Below are positions 1 to 8,445 of a DNA stretch of 64,000 nucleotides, piece by piece. How positions within the stretch are numbered: position 1 is the first letter of the stretch; the number at the start of each line of letters is the position of its first letter. The position numbers and the translations under genes are program-made. Source of the DNA: Comamonas endophytica (lineage in GTDB: Bacteria; Pseudomonadota; Gammaproteobacteria; Burkholderiales; Burkholderiaceae_C). The notes beneath the pieces were generated by a model that did not search any database, was not told the origin of the DNA, and worked only from the letters and a program-made list of their open reading frames with translations. Where the stretch lies: NCBI RefSeq assembly GCF_023634805.2, contig NZ_CP106881.1, positions 3,563,501-3,627,500 on the forward strand. Reading direction: 5' to 3'.

Positions 1-87
1 GCCGTAGCCCGCCAGGCCGCCGAAGCGCTCGATATCGATGCGGCCCCAGCCGACCACCGGGCTCGAGGACATCTGGTGGGATTTCAT
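1..87 (-). CDS. Emfourin-like protease inhibitor, partial (5' end only)
   Basis: Only the first 29 codons lie in the window, beginning MKSHQMSSSPVVGW and continuing with IDIERFGGLAGYG. The ATG (85-87) overlaps the TGA of the M4 protease gene in a TGATG junction, so the two are probably translationally coupled. In other bacteria a protealysin-like M4 protease is followed by a gene for a small inhibitor, emfourin, whose N-terminus carries a similar Gly-Gly-x-Ala-Gly stretch. The identification rests on this position and the short FGGLAG match. The remainder lies outside the window. Confidence 0.6.
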   Translation of the reverse strand, partial: MKSHQMSSSPVVGWGRIDIERFGGLAGYG

Positions 88-1118
88 CACAACCCCACTT
101 TCTTCCAACCCTTGTCCACGGCCTTCTGCGCCGGCGAGTCATTGCCGAACAGCTCGCCCGCCGCCTGGCGGCTCCTTGCCGCGAAGTCCGCCATCTTCAT
201 GCGCGGCACCAGGCCGGCGGTGGTCATGACCTGGTACCAGACCTTGCCGATGGTCTCCCAGCTGTAGCCGCCGAGCTGCTTGCAGGCGGTGCAGAACGCG
301 AGGTTCGGCGGGCCGCTGGTGTAATGCGGGTCCTGCCCGGGCTTGAGGTCCCTGAAATGGTCGGGCTGCGGCGCCAGGCAATGCTCGCCCGCGGGGGCGG
401 ACATGTCGCGCAGGCAGGTGTAGCCGCGTTCGCGCGTGACCGGGCCCATCACTTCCTTGCCGACGAGCCAGTCGGCGCTGGCCGCGTCCTGCTTGAGCCG
501 CCACTGGCGGAACATCGAGCCGAAGACATCGGACATGCTCTCGTTGAGGCCGCCGGCTTCGTCGTCGTAGTCCAGCTGCAGCGTGTACTGGGTGATGCCG
601 TGGGCCAGCTCGTGGCCGATCACGTCGGTGCCCAGGGTGAAATCCAGGAACAGCTCGCCGTCGCCATCGCCGTAGATCATCTGCAACCCGTTCCACATGG
701 CGTTGTTGTATTTCTTTCCATAGTGCACCGAGGACATCAGGGTCATTCCTGCATCATCGATGGAGTTGCGCTTGAACACCTCGCGCAGGAAGGTGGCCAT
801 GTGGTCGGTTTCCACATAGGTGCGTTTGACCGTGGTGTCGCTCGACTCCGCCGGAGTCCTGATCTGCAGGCCCGGCAGGCTCTGGGTGCGCTTGCAGTCG
901 AATACCGACACCTCGGGGTTGTCGCCGAGCTTGAGAAGATTGTGATTTTCCAGCACGAAACCGGCGAGCTTCTCGGTCTGCAGGCGGATGTCGAGGAGAT
1001 GCTGGGTCAGCCGTGCGGAGTAGGCGGCGTTCTTGCATAGCTCCTGCGACAGCGTCGGATCGCAAGCCAGGCGCTCCAGCACGTCGGCTGGAATGAACTG
1101 GCAGTGGCATCGGTACAT
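87..1118 (-). CDS. M4 family (protealysin-like) zinc metalloprotease
   Basis: A 343-residue thermolysin-family neutral protease. The zinc site is HELAH at residues 169-173, with the third ligand in GGLNESMSD (Glu193); DPHYTSGPPN near residue 285 contains the expected catalytic His. The N-terminus MYRCHCQFIP resembles the short propeptide of protealysin-type enzymes, and there is no obvious Sec signal peptide, as in that subfamily. I chose the ATG at 1116-1118 because GGGAGG lies just upstream and the protein starts at the propeptide motif; an upstream in-frame start adds 27 poorly supported residues. It overlaps the inhibitor-like gene downstream. Protealysin-type enzymes can act on intracellular or host proteins; the substrate here is unknown. 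Confidence 0.9.
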   Translation of the reverse strand: MYRCHCQFIPADVLERLACDPTLSQELCKNAAYSARLTQHLLDIRLQTEKLAGFVLENHNLLKLGDNPEVSVFDCKRTQSLPGLQIRTPAESSDTTVKRTYVETDHMATFLREVFKRNSIDDAGMTLMSSVHYGKKYNNAMWNGLQMIYGDGDGELFLDFTLGTDVIGHELAHGITQYTLQLDYDDEAGGLNESMSDVFGSMFRQWRLKQDAASADWLVGKEVMGPVTRERGYTCLRDMSAPAGEHCLAPQPDHFRDLKPGQDPHYTSGPPNLAFCTACKQLGGYSWETIGKVWYQVMTTAGLVPRMKMADFAARSRQAAGELFGNDSPAQKAVDKGWKKVGL

Positions 1119-1497
1119 GATGAGAGCCTCCCATGGACATGGGCGCAGACCACTTGCGGCACTGCCGGGCTGCAGGCGTTGGAGGCTGGGCCCATGCAAC
1201 GCTGCGCGCGCCGCGATCCCCTGGGCAATGACGCGAAATGCGTTCGATCTGCCGCGAAACCATGGTAAATGCGTCGCTGGTTACAGGCGCCAGAGGCCCT
1301 GCCGGCGCGGATGACTTGGCGTGTGCATCGATCCACGCGGGCGCGGACGCGAAGCGTCATCCCTGGGCGAACAGGCCTCCTGGCTGCCTGCGGCTGTGGG
1401 CGTGCGGGCACCGGCAGGTTAAGCCTCTGTCCGACACATGCGCTTGGCGGGCCAGGACTAGAGTCATGTCAAAACCATCACCCCAAGGAGCTTGTCC
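1119..1497. other. Intergenic region between divergent genes
   Basis: This 379-bp gap between the M4 protease and the GlsB-type gene must hold both promoters. I see no convincing sigma-70 promoter, repeat or RNA gene. The octamer AAATGCGT occurs twice near 1239 and 1267. The Shine-Dalgarno sequence of the next gene (AAGGAG) is at 1485-1490. Confidence 0.4.
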
Positions 1498-1758
1498 ATG
1501 TTCTCTCTTCTCGGAACCCTGATCGTGGGCCTGATCGTGGGCTTGATCGCACGCGCGATCAAACCCGGCGATGACAGCCTTGGCTGGATCATGACCATCT
1601 TGCTGGGCATTGCCGGGGCGTTTCTTGCCAGCTATATCGGCGTGGCGCTGGGCTGGTACCAGCAAGGGGACGCTGCGGGCTGGATCGCATCGGTGCTGGG
1701 CGCCATCGTGCTGCTGGTGATCTACCAATTCGTGCGCGGAAAGACCTCTGGCCGATGA
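1498..1758 (+). CDS. GlsB/YeaQ/YmgE family stress-response membrane protein
   Basis: An 86-residue, very hydrophobic protein with three predicted membrane helices. Gly-rich segments (LIVGLIVGLIARAI, GIAGAFLASYIGVALG) and the KPGDDSLGW loop are typical of the transglycosylase-associated/GlsB family. It is usually linked to envelope or general stress, but the molecular function is unknown. ATG at 1498 is preferred over an upstream TTG at 1492 because AAGGAG sits 7 bases before it. Its stop overlaps the start of the next gene by four bases (ATGA), implying a two-gene operon. Confidence 0.85.
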   Translation: MFSLLGTLIVGLIVGLIARAIKPGDDSLGWIMTILLGIAGAFLASYIGVALGWYQQGDAAGWIASVLGAIVLLVIYQFVRGKTSGR

Positions 1759-2333
1759 GCGCATCCACCGAATTCGCCGACGCCATGCCGCCCGGCAGAC
1801 AATCGCAGATCGACGCCGCGGCCGAGCGCGCGCGCAAGCTGCTGCACCGCCGCGCCATCGCGGGCGCGGTGGCCAGCAGCCTGCCCATCCCGGGGCTGGA
1901 CTGGGCTGTGGACGCCGCGCTGCTGGCACGCCTCATCCCCCGCATCAGCCAGGAGTTTGGCCTGAGCGCCGAGCAGATCGATGCGCTCGAGCCGTCACGG
2001 CGCGAGGGCGTGCAGAAGGCGGTGGCGGTGGTGGGCTCGGTGCTGATCGGCAAGCTGGTCACGCGCGAGATGGTCGTGCGCATGGTGCAGAAGGTGGCGA
2101 TGCGCATGGCCGCCAAGCGCCTGGGGAAGTTCGTGCCGATCGTCGGGACGGCCGTGGCGGCCGCCATGGGTTATGCGGCGCTGCGTTTCCTGGGTGAGCA
2201 GCATATCCGTGACTGCATCCGCGTGGCGCAAAGCGCCGATGTGGATATGCCGGTGGGAAGCAGCGCGCGCGCCGACCAGCTGCTGGCCAAGGCGCGCCGG
2301 GCGGCGCGCCGCAACATGCACGGCGGCGGCTGA
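1755..2333 (+). CDS. Hypothetical membrane-associated protein
   Basis: A 192-residue protein translationally coupled to the GlsB-type gene. It has a basic amphipathic N-terminal half (AAERARKLLHRRAIAG), a Pro-Gly loop (SLPIPGLDWAVD), a hydrophobic helix near residues 130-155 (VPIVGTAVAAAMGYAALRFLG) and a basic Gly-rich tail. The arrangement resembles DUF697/EcsC-like membrane-associated proteins, but I cannot place it firmly. Pairing with a stress membrane protein suggests an envelope-stress role, which is inference. Its stop abuts the stop of the convergent NlpC/P60 gene. Confidence 0.7.
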   Translation: MSASTEFADAMPPGRQSQIDAAAERARKLLHRRAIAGAVASSLPIPGLDWAVDAALLARLIPRISQEFGLSAEQIDALEPSRREGVQKAVAVVGSVLIGKLVTREMVVRMVQKVAMRMAAKRLGKFVPIVGTAVAAAMGYAALRFLGEQHIRDCIRVAQSADVDMPVGSSARADQLLAKARRAARRNMHGGG

Positions 2334-2909
2334 TCAGCGGCTGACCGCAGCCAGGGTGTCAGCCGTGAGCTCCGCCGTCTCGACGCGGCGCGCGCCATCG
2401 AAGCGGCGCGACCAGTAGGGCGTCTGCATGCTCTCCACGCGCACGGAGGCGCCGGAGCGGGGCGAATGGATGAAATTGCCTTCCCCCACGTAGATGCCGA
2501 CGTGGCTGAAGGTACGGCGCATGGTGTTGAAGAACACCAGATCGCCGGGCTTCAATTCGTTCTTGTCGATCTTCTGCGTGGCCTTGGCCTGCTCGTCGGC
2601 GCGGCGCGGCAGCACCAGGCCCACGGTCTGCGAGTAGATCGCGCGCACGAAACCGCTGCAGTCGAAGCCGGTGGCGGCGCTGTTGCCGCCGCGGCGGTAG
2701 GGCACGCCGAGGAAGCCCATGGCGGTGCCGACCAGCTCGGAGGTGCGCGCCGCGACACTGTGGCCGGCTTCATGCAACTGCGTATTGATCTGTGAAATCA
2801 GTCCCCGGCTGACCAGCAGGCGCTGGATGTCGTCGTCGGTGGAGCTGGCATCAGGCGCCGCGTGGGCGCTGACACATGTGAAGAGGAGTACACACAACCA
2901 TCTGGACAT
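2334..2909 (-). CDS. NlpC/P60 family C40 peptidoglycan hydrolase
   Basis: A 191-residue exported cysteine peptidase. It has a signal peptide (residues about 1-18, ending AHA), a short helical linker and an NlpC/P60 domain from about residue 60. Catalytic residues are visible: Cys84 in GFDCSGF, His136 in SHVGIY and His148 in FIHSP. Such enzymes cut the D-Glu to diaminopimelate bond of stem peptides. The start MSRWLCVLL (ATG at 2907-2909) begins directly with the signal peptide; an upstream in-frame ATG adds six residues. It is monocistronic and convergent with the upstream pair. Confidence 0.88.
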   Translation of the reverse strand: MSRWLCVLLFTCVSAHAAPDASSTDDDIQRLLVSRGLISQINTQLHEAGHSVAARTSELVGTAMGFLGVPYRRGGNSAATGFDCSGFVRAIYSQTVGLVLPRRADEQAKATQKIDKNELKPGDLVFFNTMRRTFSHVGIYVGEGNFIHSPRSGASVRVESMQTPYWSRRFDGARRVETAELTADTLAAVSR

Positions 2910-3081
2910 GGGGTCGGAGAGTAACACGGAAAAAACGTCCTGGCGAAAATTGATACGGATCCGGGAGGTCTTTTCCTACAGTGCACCGCGCCACAGTCCT
3001 GAAGATGGCAGCGTTTTTACCTAGCCGGGTGTGTCCAGGCTGCGACAATGCAGCCATTGCAGACCGTAGAGAAAGAATTCC

Positions 3082-3684
3082 ATGTTGCTTGACGCGCTTG
3101 AATCCCAGCTGGTGCTGGTGGACTACCAGGAACGGCTGATGCCGGCCATGTTCGAGGGCGAGGCAGTGCTGGCCAATGCGCGCCTGCTCGCGCGCGCGGC
3201 CGAGCTGCTCGAGGTGCCGGTCTTCGGCACCGAGCAGAACCCGTCGAAGCTGGGCGCCAACGACGCGCAACTGCGCGCGCTGTGCGGGAGGACACTGGCC
3301 AAGATGCAGTTCAGCGCCGTCGAGGAAGGCCTGGGCGAATGGCTGCGCCCGCCGGCACGCCCCCAGGGGGGCAACGCGCGCAGCCTGCCCAAGCACCTGC
3401 AGAAGCCGCAGAACCAGGAACCCGAGCGCCCGGCCATCGTGCTGGCCGGCTGCGAGGCCCATGTGTGCCTTTTGCAGACCGCGCTCGATCTGGTCGAGGA
3501 GGAATTCGACGTCTGGGTCGTCACCGACGCCTGCAGCTCGCGCACCGAGCGCAACCGCGACGCGGCCTTCGACCGCCTGGCCGGCGCCGGCGTGGAGCTG
3601 GTCACGACCGAGATGGTGGTGTTCGAGTGGCTGCGTGGCTGCGAGCATCCGGCATTCAAGGACCTGCTGGCACTGGTCAAGTGA
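3082..3684 (+). CDS. Isochorismatase-like cysteine hydrolase
   Basis: A 200-residue hydrolase with the isochorismatase-fold triad Asp14 (LVDYQ), Lys74 (LAKMQF) and Cys129 (GCEAHVC). Members hydrolyse amide or vinyl-ether bonds in small metabolites (nicotinamide, carbamoyl compounds, isochorismate); the substrate cannot be told from sequence. Residues about 88-117 are an unusual Pro/Gln-rich insert (RPPARPQGGNAR, LQKPQNQEPERP) just before the catalytic strand, so the protein is somewhat longer than the compact members. It stands alone, 110 bp before the phosphomutase gene. Confidence 0.85.
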   Translation: MLLDALESQLVLVDYQERLMPAMFEGEAVLANARLLARAAELLEVPVFGTEQNPSKLGANDAQLRALCGRTLAKMQFSAVEEGLGEWLRPPARPQGGNARSLPKHLQKPQNQEPERPAIVLAGCEAHVCLLQTALDLVEEEFDVWVVTDACSSRTERNRDAAFDRLAGAGVELVTTEMVVFEWLRGCEHPAFKDLLALVK

Positions 3685-3793
3685 ACGCCCGGTCCCGCGG
3701 CGGCGCCAACGCCCGGGGCCGGCCTACAATGATTTTTCTGTTGCGCCGGCGCCGCAGGCGGTGCCGGTTTCCCTTCCCCTTCGAGAGCCCTCC

Positions 3794-5182
3794 GTGCAGC
3801 TGACACCTTCCATTTTCAAAGCCTATGACATCCGCGGCGTGGTGCCGACGACCCTGAACGAAGACGTGGTGCGCGGCGTCGGCCTGGCGTTCGGCAAGGC
3901 GGCGCGCGCCGAGGGGCAGACCACCGTGGCCGTGGGGCGCGATGGCCGCCTGTCGGGGCCGGCGCTGTCGGCGGCGCTGATCGAGGGCCTGGTGGCCGCA
4001 GGCATCGAGGTCATCGACATCGGCGTGGCGACCACGCCGATGCTGTACTTCGCGGCCGCGACGCTGTGCCAGAGCGGCATCCAGGTCACGGGCAGCCACA
4101 ATCCCAAGGACTACAACGGCCTGAAGATGGTGTTGAACGGCCGCGCCATCCATGGCGAGGAAATCCAGGCGCTGCGCCGCACCATGGAAGAGGAAAGCTG
4201 GCAGCCGCTGCCCGGCGGCGCGGTGCGCCATGCCGACGTGCTGGCCGACTACAGTGCGCGCATCGTGGGCGACGTGAAGCTGGCGCGGCCGATGAAGATC
4301 GTGGTGGACTGCGGCAACGGCGTGGCCGGCGCCTCGGCGCCGGGCATCTTCCGCGCTTTGGGCTGCGAGGTCATCGAGCTGTTTTCCGAAGTCGACGGCA
4401 ATTTCCCCAACCACCATCCCGACCCGAGCAAGCCGGAGAACCTGCGCGACCTGATCGCGGCGCTGCAAGGCAGCGATGCCGAGCTGGGCCTGGCCTTCGA
4501 TGGCGACGGCGACCGGCTGGGCATCGTGACCAGGGATGGCAGCAATATCTTTCCCGACCGCCAGATGATGCTGTTCGCGCGCGACGTGCTCTCGCGCGTG
4601 CCCGGCGGGCACATCGTGTTCGACGTCAAGTGCAGCCAGCGCCTGGCGCCCGCGATCCGCGAAGCCGGGGGCGAGCCGGTCATGTTCAAGACCGGCCACT
4701 CGCTGGTGAAGGCGCGCATGAAGGAGCTCGGCTCCCCGCTGGGCGGCGAGATGAGCGGCCATATCTTCTTCAAGGAGCGCTGGTTCGGCTTCGACGACGG
4801 CACCTATGCGGGCTGCCGTCTGCTGGAGATCGTCAGTCGCAGCCAGGATCCGAGCGCGCTGCTCAATGCCTTGCCCACCAGCCATTCGACCCCAGAGTTG
4901 AATGTCGCTTGCGCCGAGGGCGAACCGCACCGCCTCACGGCCGAGCTGCAGGCGCTGGCCGCAAGCCGCTTCGCGGCCCCGGCCCAGCTCAATACCATCG
5001 ACGGGCTGCGCGTCGACTGGCCCGATGGCTTCGGCCTGATCCGTGCCAGCAACACCACGCCGGTGCTGGTGCTGCGCTTCGAGGGACAGACACCCGAGGC
5101 GCTCCAGCGCATCGAGGCGGACATGCTGGCGCTGCTGGAGCAGGTCAAGCCCGGGGCGCAGATCGGCAGCGCGGCACATTGA
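3794..5182 (+). CDS. Phosphomannomutase/phosphoglucomutase
   Basis: A 462-residue alpha-D-phosphohexomutase of the AlgC/ManB type. It interconverts mannose-6-P and mannose-1-P (and glucose phosphates), supplying GDP-mannose or UDP-glucose for surface polysaccharide and LPS. Visible motifs are the active-site phosphoserine loop VTGSHNPKDYNG (Ser101), the metal-binding loop DGDGDR (236-241), the sugar-binding GGEMSGH and the C-terminal phosphate-binding RASNTTP. I chose the GTG at 3794 because FKAYDIRG at the N-terminus matches the usual family start. The open frame extends far upstream, but that part overlaps the isochorismatase gene in another frame and is noncoding. An LPS gene, waaA, follows. 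Confidence 0.92.
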   Translation: MQLTPSIFKAYDIRGVVPTTLNEDVVRGVGLAFGKAARAEGQTTVAVGRDGRLSGPALSAALIEGLVAAGIEVIDIGVATTPMLYFAAATLCQSGIQVTGSHNPKDYNGLKMVLNGRAIHGEEIQALRRTMEEESWQPLPGGAVRHADVLADYSARIVGDVKLARPMKIVVDCGNGVAGASAPGIFRALGCEVIELFSEVDGNFPNHHPDPSKPENLRDLIAALQGSDAELGLAFDGDGDRLGIVTRDGSNIFPDRQMMLFARDVLSRVPGGHIVFDVKCSQRLAPAIREAGGEPVMFKTGHSLVKARMKELGSPLGGEMSGHIFFKERWFGFDDGTYAGCRLLEIVSRSQDPSALLNALPTSHSTPELNVACAEGEPHRLTAELQALAASRFAAPAQLNTIDGLRVDWPDGFGLIRASNTTPVLVLRFEGQTPEALQRIEADMLALLEQVKPGAQIGSAAH

Positions 5183-5187
5183 ATGAG

Positions 5188-5300
5188 GCACCTGAGCGAC
5201 TTCGTCGCTTCCCCCTCTCATCCTTCGGTGGAAGGGGAGGCCCGCCATAGGGACGACACCCTCGCCGCGGGGCGGCACTTGCCCGGTGTCTCCGCGCTGG
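5188..5300. repeat. Comamonadaceae-type intergenic repeat
   Basis: The gap between the phosphomutase and waaA holds a structured GC-rich element. It begins with a hairpin (AGCGAC, loop TTC, GTCGCT; 5195-5209), followed by a pyrimidine run CTTCCCCCTCTC, its complement-like GGAAGGGGAGG, and CGCCGCGGGGCGGCACTTGC. I remember closely similar elements scattered between genes in Acidovorax, Variovorax and relatives. That it is repeated is from memory; only one copy is in this window. Confidence 0.5.
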
Positions 5301-5370
5301 ACCCTGCCCATACCAAGAACTGCGAGCGATGCGAAGTGCAGTGGTTCATTGAGATAGGCAGGAGTTTCCA

Positions 5371-6678
5371 ATGAGTTGGGCGCTGGCGCTGTACTCGGCG
5401 CTGACCTGGGCGGGCCAGCCGCTGCTGCGGCACAAGCTGCGCCAGCGCGCGCAGGCCGAGCCAGGCTATGGTCTCAAGGTCGAGGAGCGCTTCGGCCATT
5501 ACGAGCCCGAGAGCCTGGGGCGCGATGGCGCCGGGCGCTGGATCTGGATCCATGCGGTTTCGCTGGGCGAGACCCGCGCCGCGGCCATCCTGATCGACGC
5601 GCTGCGCGCGCAATGGCCCGATATGCGTCTGCTGCTGACCCATGGCACGGCCACGGGCCGCGCCGAGGGCGCCAGGCTGCTGCGCCACGGCGATCTGCAG
5701 GTCTGGCTGCCCTGGGATACGCGTGCCGCCGTCGAACGCTTCGTGCAGCAGTTCCGCCCGGCCGTGGGGCTGCTGATGGAAACCGAGGTCTGGCCCAATC
5801 TGATCGCCGCCTGCCGCGCCCACGGCATTCCGCTGGCGCTGGCCAACGCGCGCCTCAACGCGCACTCGCTGGACAAGGCGCTGAAGTTCCCGGCGCTGTC
5901 GATGCCGGCCTACCAGTCTCTGGCCGCCGTCTGGGCGCAGACCCAGGGCGATGCCCGCCGCCTGCGCGCGCTGGCGGCGCCGGTGCGCGCGGTGCTGGGC
6001 AATCTCAAATTCGATGTGCTGCCCGATGCGGGCCAGCTGGCGCAGGGTGCGCAGTGGCGCCAGCGCTCGGCGCGGCCGGTCGTGATGCTGGCCAGCAGCC
6101 GCGAGGGGGAGGAAGAGCTGTTCATCGCCGCGCTGCGCCGGCTGGGCGAGAAGGCGCTGAAGGTGCAGTGGCTGGTGGTGCCGCGCCATCCGCAGCGTTT
6201 CGAGAGCGTGGCGCTGGCGCTGCAGGCGGCGGGGCTGCGCGTGTCGCGGCGCAGCGAGTGGCTGGGCGCGCCGCCGCGCGCGCAGGCCCAGGCCGGCGAG
6301 GAGTGCCTGTGGCTGGGCGACTCGCTGGGCGAGATGCCGATGTACTACGCGATGGCCGATGCCGCGCTGCTGGGCGGCAGCTTCGCGCCGCTGGGCGGGC
6401 AGAACCTGATCGAGGCGGCGGCCTGCGGCTGCCCGATGCTGGTCGGGCCGTCCACTTTCAATTTCGCCGAAGCCGCGGAGCTGGCCTGCGCGGCGGGCGC
6501 GGCGCACCGCGTGGCCGATCTCGATGCCGGGCTGCAGGCGGCGCTGGCGCTGGTGCACGATGTGCCCGCGCGCACCGCGGCCGTGGCCCATTGTCTCGAG
6601 TTCGCCCAGGCGCACCGCGGCGCGGCGCGGGCCACTGCGCAGGCCGTCGACGAACTGCTGCGCAGTTCGCGGCGCTGA
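5371..6678 (+). CDS. waaA: 3-deoxy-D-manno-octulosonic acid (Kdo) transferase
   Basis: A 435-residue inner-membrane glycosyltransferase that adds Kdo from CMP-Kdo to lipid IV-A in LPS core synthesis. The N-terminal membrane anchor (residues 1-20), the conserved GYGLKVEERFGHY region, HAVSLGETRAA (the acidic catalytic residue is Glu in the SLGE motif) and the C-terminal GGSFAPLGGQNLIEAAACG nucleotide-sugar site are all present. Length matches the family (about 425 residues). ATG at 5371 follows CAGGAG. It ends 10 bp from the convergent tolC stop. Confidence 0.95.
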   Translation: MSWALALYSALTWAGQPLLRHKLRQRAQAEPGYGLKVEERFGHYEPESLGRDGAGRWIWIHAVSLGETRAAAILIDALRAQWPDMRLLLTHGTATGRAEGARLLRHGDLQVWLPWDTRAAVERFVQQFRPAVGLLMETEVWPNLIAACRAHGIPLALANARLNAHSLDKALKFPALSMPAYQSLAAVWAQTQGDARRLRALAAPVRAVLGNLKFDVLPDAGQLAQGAQWRQRSARPVVMLASSREGEEELFIAALRRLGEKALKVQWLVVPRHPQRFESVALALQAAGLRVSRRSEWLGAPPRAQAQAGEECLWLGDSLGEMPMYYAMADAALLGGSFAPLGGQNLIEAAACGCPMLVGPSTFNFAEAAELACAAGAAHRVADLDAGLQAALALVHDVPARTAAVAHCLEFAQAHRGAARATAQAVDELLRSSRR

Positions 6679-6688
6679 AGCCCGCCGC

Positions 6689-8083
6689 TCAGCGCGCAGC
6701 CGCCGGCACGGCAGGCAACCCGGCCGGCGTGCCGGACAGCAGCGCGTTCACGGCCTGCACATCGTCGTCCCCCAGCGTGCCCGCGGCCTGGCGCAGCTTG
6801 AGCTGGCCGAGGATCACGTTGTAGCGCGCCAGCGCCAGGTCGCGCTTGGTCTGAAAGAGTTGGCTCTGGGCATCGAGCACGTCGATGTTGATGCGCACCC
6901 CCACCTCGTAGCCCAGCCGGTTGGCCTCGAGCGCGCTCTGGCTGGAGGCCTCGGCCGCTTCCAGCGCGCGCACCTGGCCCTGGCCCGACTGCACGCCATA
7001 AAAGGCGGTGCGCGTGGACTGCTCGACATTGCGCCGCGCCTGATCGAGATCGGCTTCGGACTTGCGCTCCAGCGACAGCGTTTCCTTCACGCGGTTTTGC
7101 ACCGAGAAGCCGGCAAACAGCGGCAGGTTCAGCTGCACGCCGACGCTGGCGCTTTTGGCTTTGTAGCCGCCCTGGGGCGCGGTCACGGTGCCCTGCGGGT
7201 TGTTGTTGATGCTGTAGCCGGCCTGCAGGTCCACCGTGGGCAGATGGCCGGTTTCGGCCTTGCGTGTCTCCAGCCGCGCCACGTCGAGCGCCAGTTGCGC
7301 CTGGCGCAGCTGCGGCTGCGTGCCGAGCGACACATCCACCCAGGCCTGCGGATCGGCGGGCGACAACGCCGGCAGCGCCACGGGCAGTGCCAGCGGCAGC
7401 GGGCGCACGCCCGGCACGCCGACCAGCTGCTCGAGCGCCAGGCGCCTGACGCGCAGATCGTTGTCGGCGGCGATTTCCTGCGCCACGATCAGGTCGAAGC
7501 GCGCCTGCGCCTCGCGCGAGTCGGTGATGGTGGCGTTGCCCACGTCGAAATTTCGCTGCGCGAACGCCAGCTGCTGCGACACCGCCTCCTTTTGCGCCTG
7601 CACGAAGCGCAGGGTGTCCTCTGCGGCCAGTACATCGAAATAGGCCTGGCTGGTGCGCACGATCAGGTCCTGCTCGGCCGCGTCGCGCTGCGCCAGCGCG
7701 ATCTCGAAGCTGCGCTGGCCTTGCGTATAGGCAATGCGGTTGGCGGGGCGGTACAGCGGCTGCGCGGCGCTGAGCGTCGCGGTCTGGCTGCTGGCGTTCA
7801 GGGTGAACGCCGGCTGGCTGACCTCGGTGCGCGTGCGGTTCGCACCGGCCTGCAGCCCCACCGAGGGCAGCAGGCCCGCGCGCGCCTGCTCCGAGCGGCT
7901 GTAGGCGGCATCGGTTTCGGCCTGGCGCGCCTGCCAGATGGCATCATGCCCGCGCGCGCGCTCCACCAGTTCCACCAGGCTCTGCGCCGATGCCAGCGGC
8001 ATGAAGCCGCAACCGACCGCCAGGGCCAGCAGGGCGCCGGCATGGCGCCGGAAAGAGGGCGGAACACGGCGGGCCAGGGGCAT
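6689..8083 (-). CDS. tolC: TolC family outer-membrane efflux protein
   Basis: A 464-residue outer-membrane channel for tripartite efflux or type I secretion. It has a signal peptide (cleavage after PLASA) and the two internally similar halves of long amphipathic helices typical of TolC, including RSQAYFDVLAAEDTL in the first half and RRNVEQSTRTAFYGVQ in the second. I start at MPLARRVPP (8081-8083), since the ORF extension upstream overlaps the rhodanese gene. It is the last gene of a pcm-rhodanese-tolC run on the minus strand, 67 bp downstream of the RND operon, so it may serve as that pump's outer-membrane partner. Confidence 0.92.
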   Translation of the reverse strand: MPLARRVPPSFRRHAGALLALAVGCGFMPLASAQSLVELVERARGHDAIWQARQAETDAAYSRSEQARAGLLPSVGLQAGANRTRTEVSQPAFTLNASSQTATLSAAQPLYRPANRIAYTQGQRSFEIALAQRDAAEQDLIVRTSQAYFDVLAAEDTLRFVQAQKEAVSQQLAFAQRNFDVGNATITDSREAQARFDLIVAQEIAADNDLRVRRLALEQLVGVPGVRPLPLALPVALPALSPADPQAWVDVSLGTQPQLRQAQLALDVARLETRKAETGHLPTVDLQAGYSINNNPQGTVTAPQGGYKAKSASVGVQLNLPLFAGFSVQNRVKETLSLERKSEADLDQARRNVEQSTRTAFYGVQSGQGQVRALEAAEASSQSALEANRLGYEVGVRINIDVLDAQSQLFQTKRDLALARYNVILGQLKLRQAAGTLGDDDVQAVNALLSGTPAGLPAVPAAAR

Positions 8084-8093
8084 TGCGTTCTTT

Positions 8094-8438
8094 CTAGTAC
8101 AGAGGGACGGCGTTGTCACGCTCGCGCGTCCAGGCATCGATGCCGCCAGTGATATTGGTCACCTGCTCGAAGCCCTGGTTGAGCAGGAACATGCCTACAT
8201 GCATGCTGCGCATGCCGTGGTGGCACAGGCAGGCAACGGGGCGTTCGGGATCGAGCTCCTGCTGGCGCGCGGGAATGTCCTGCATGGGAATGTTCAGCAG
8301 CTCGAAGCCGTCGGGCGTGACGCTGGCCGTGGCGCATTCCCAGGGTTCGCGCACGTCGAGCACCAGCGGCGTCACTCCCTGCGCCCGGCATTGCTCGAGC
8401 CATTGATCGAATTGCGCGGGACGGACCTGGGCAAGCAT
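8094..8438 (-). CDS. Rhodanese-like sulfurtransferase
   Basis: A 114-residue single-domain rhodanese. The active-site loop is CLCHHGMRS, whose second Cys is the persulfide-carrying residue, and the conserved LDVREPWE and NIPMQ motifs are present. The start MLAQVRPAQFD (ATG at 8436-8438) gives a standard single-domain length; the longer open frame runs into the methyltransferase gene. It lies 7 bp after the methyltransferase stop and 10 bp before tolC, so it is cotranscribed. Its specific sulfur acceptor is unknown. Confidence 0.9.
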   Translation of the reverse strand: MLAQVRPAQFDQWLEQCRAQGVTPLVLDVREPWECATASVTPDGFELLNIPMQDIPARQQELDPERPVACLCHHGMRSMHVGMFLLNQGFEQVTNITGGIDAWTRERDNAVPLY

Positions 8439-8445
8439 ATGCACC

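Noticed and set aside
5183..5374. 63-codon plus-strand frame between phosphomutase and waaA
   Set aside because: It lies in the repeat-like intergenic element, overlaps the waaA start, and has no ribosome-binding site or family resemblance.
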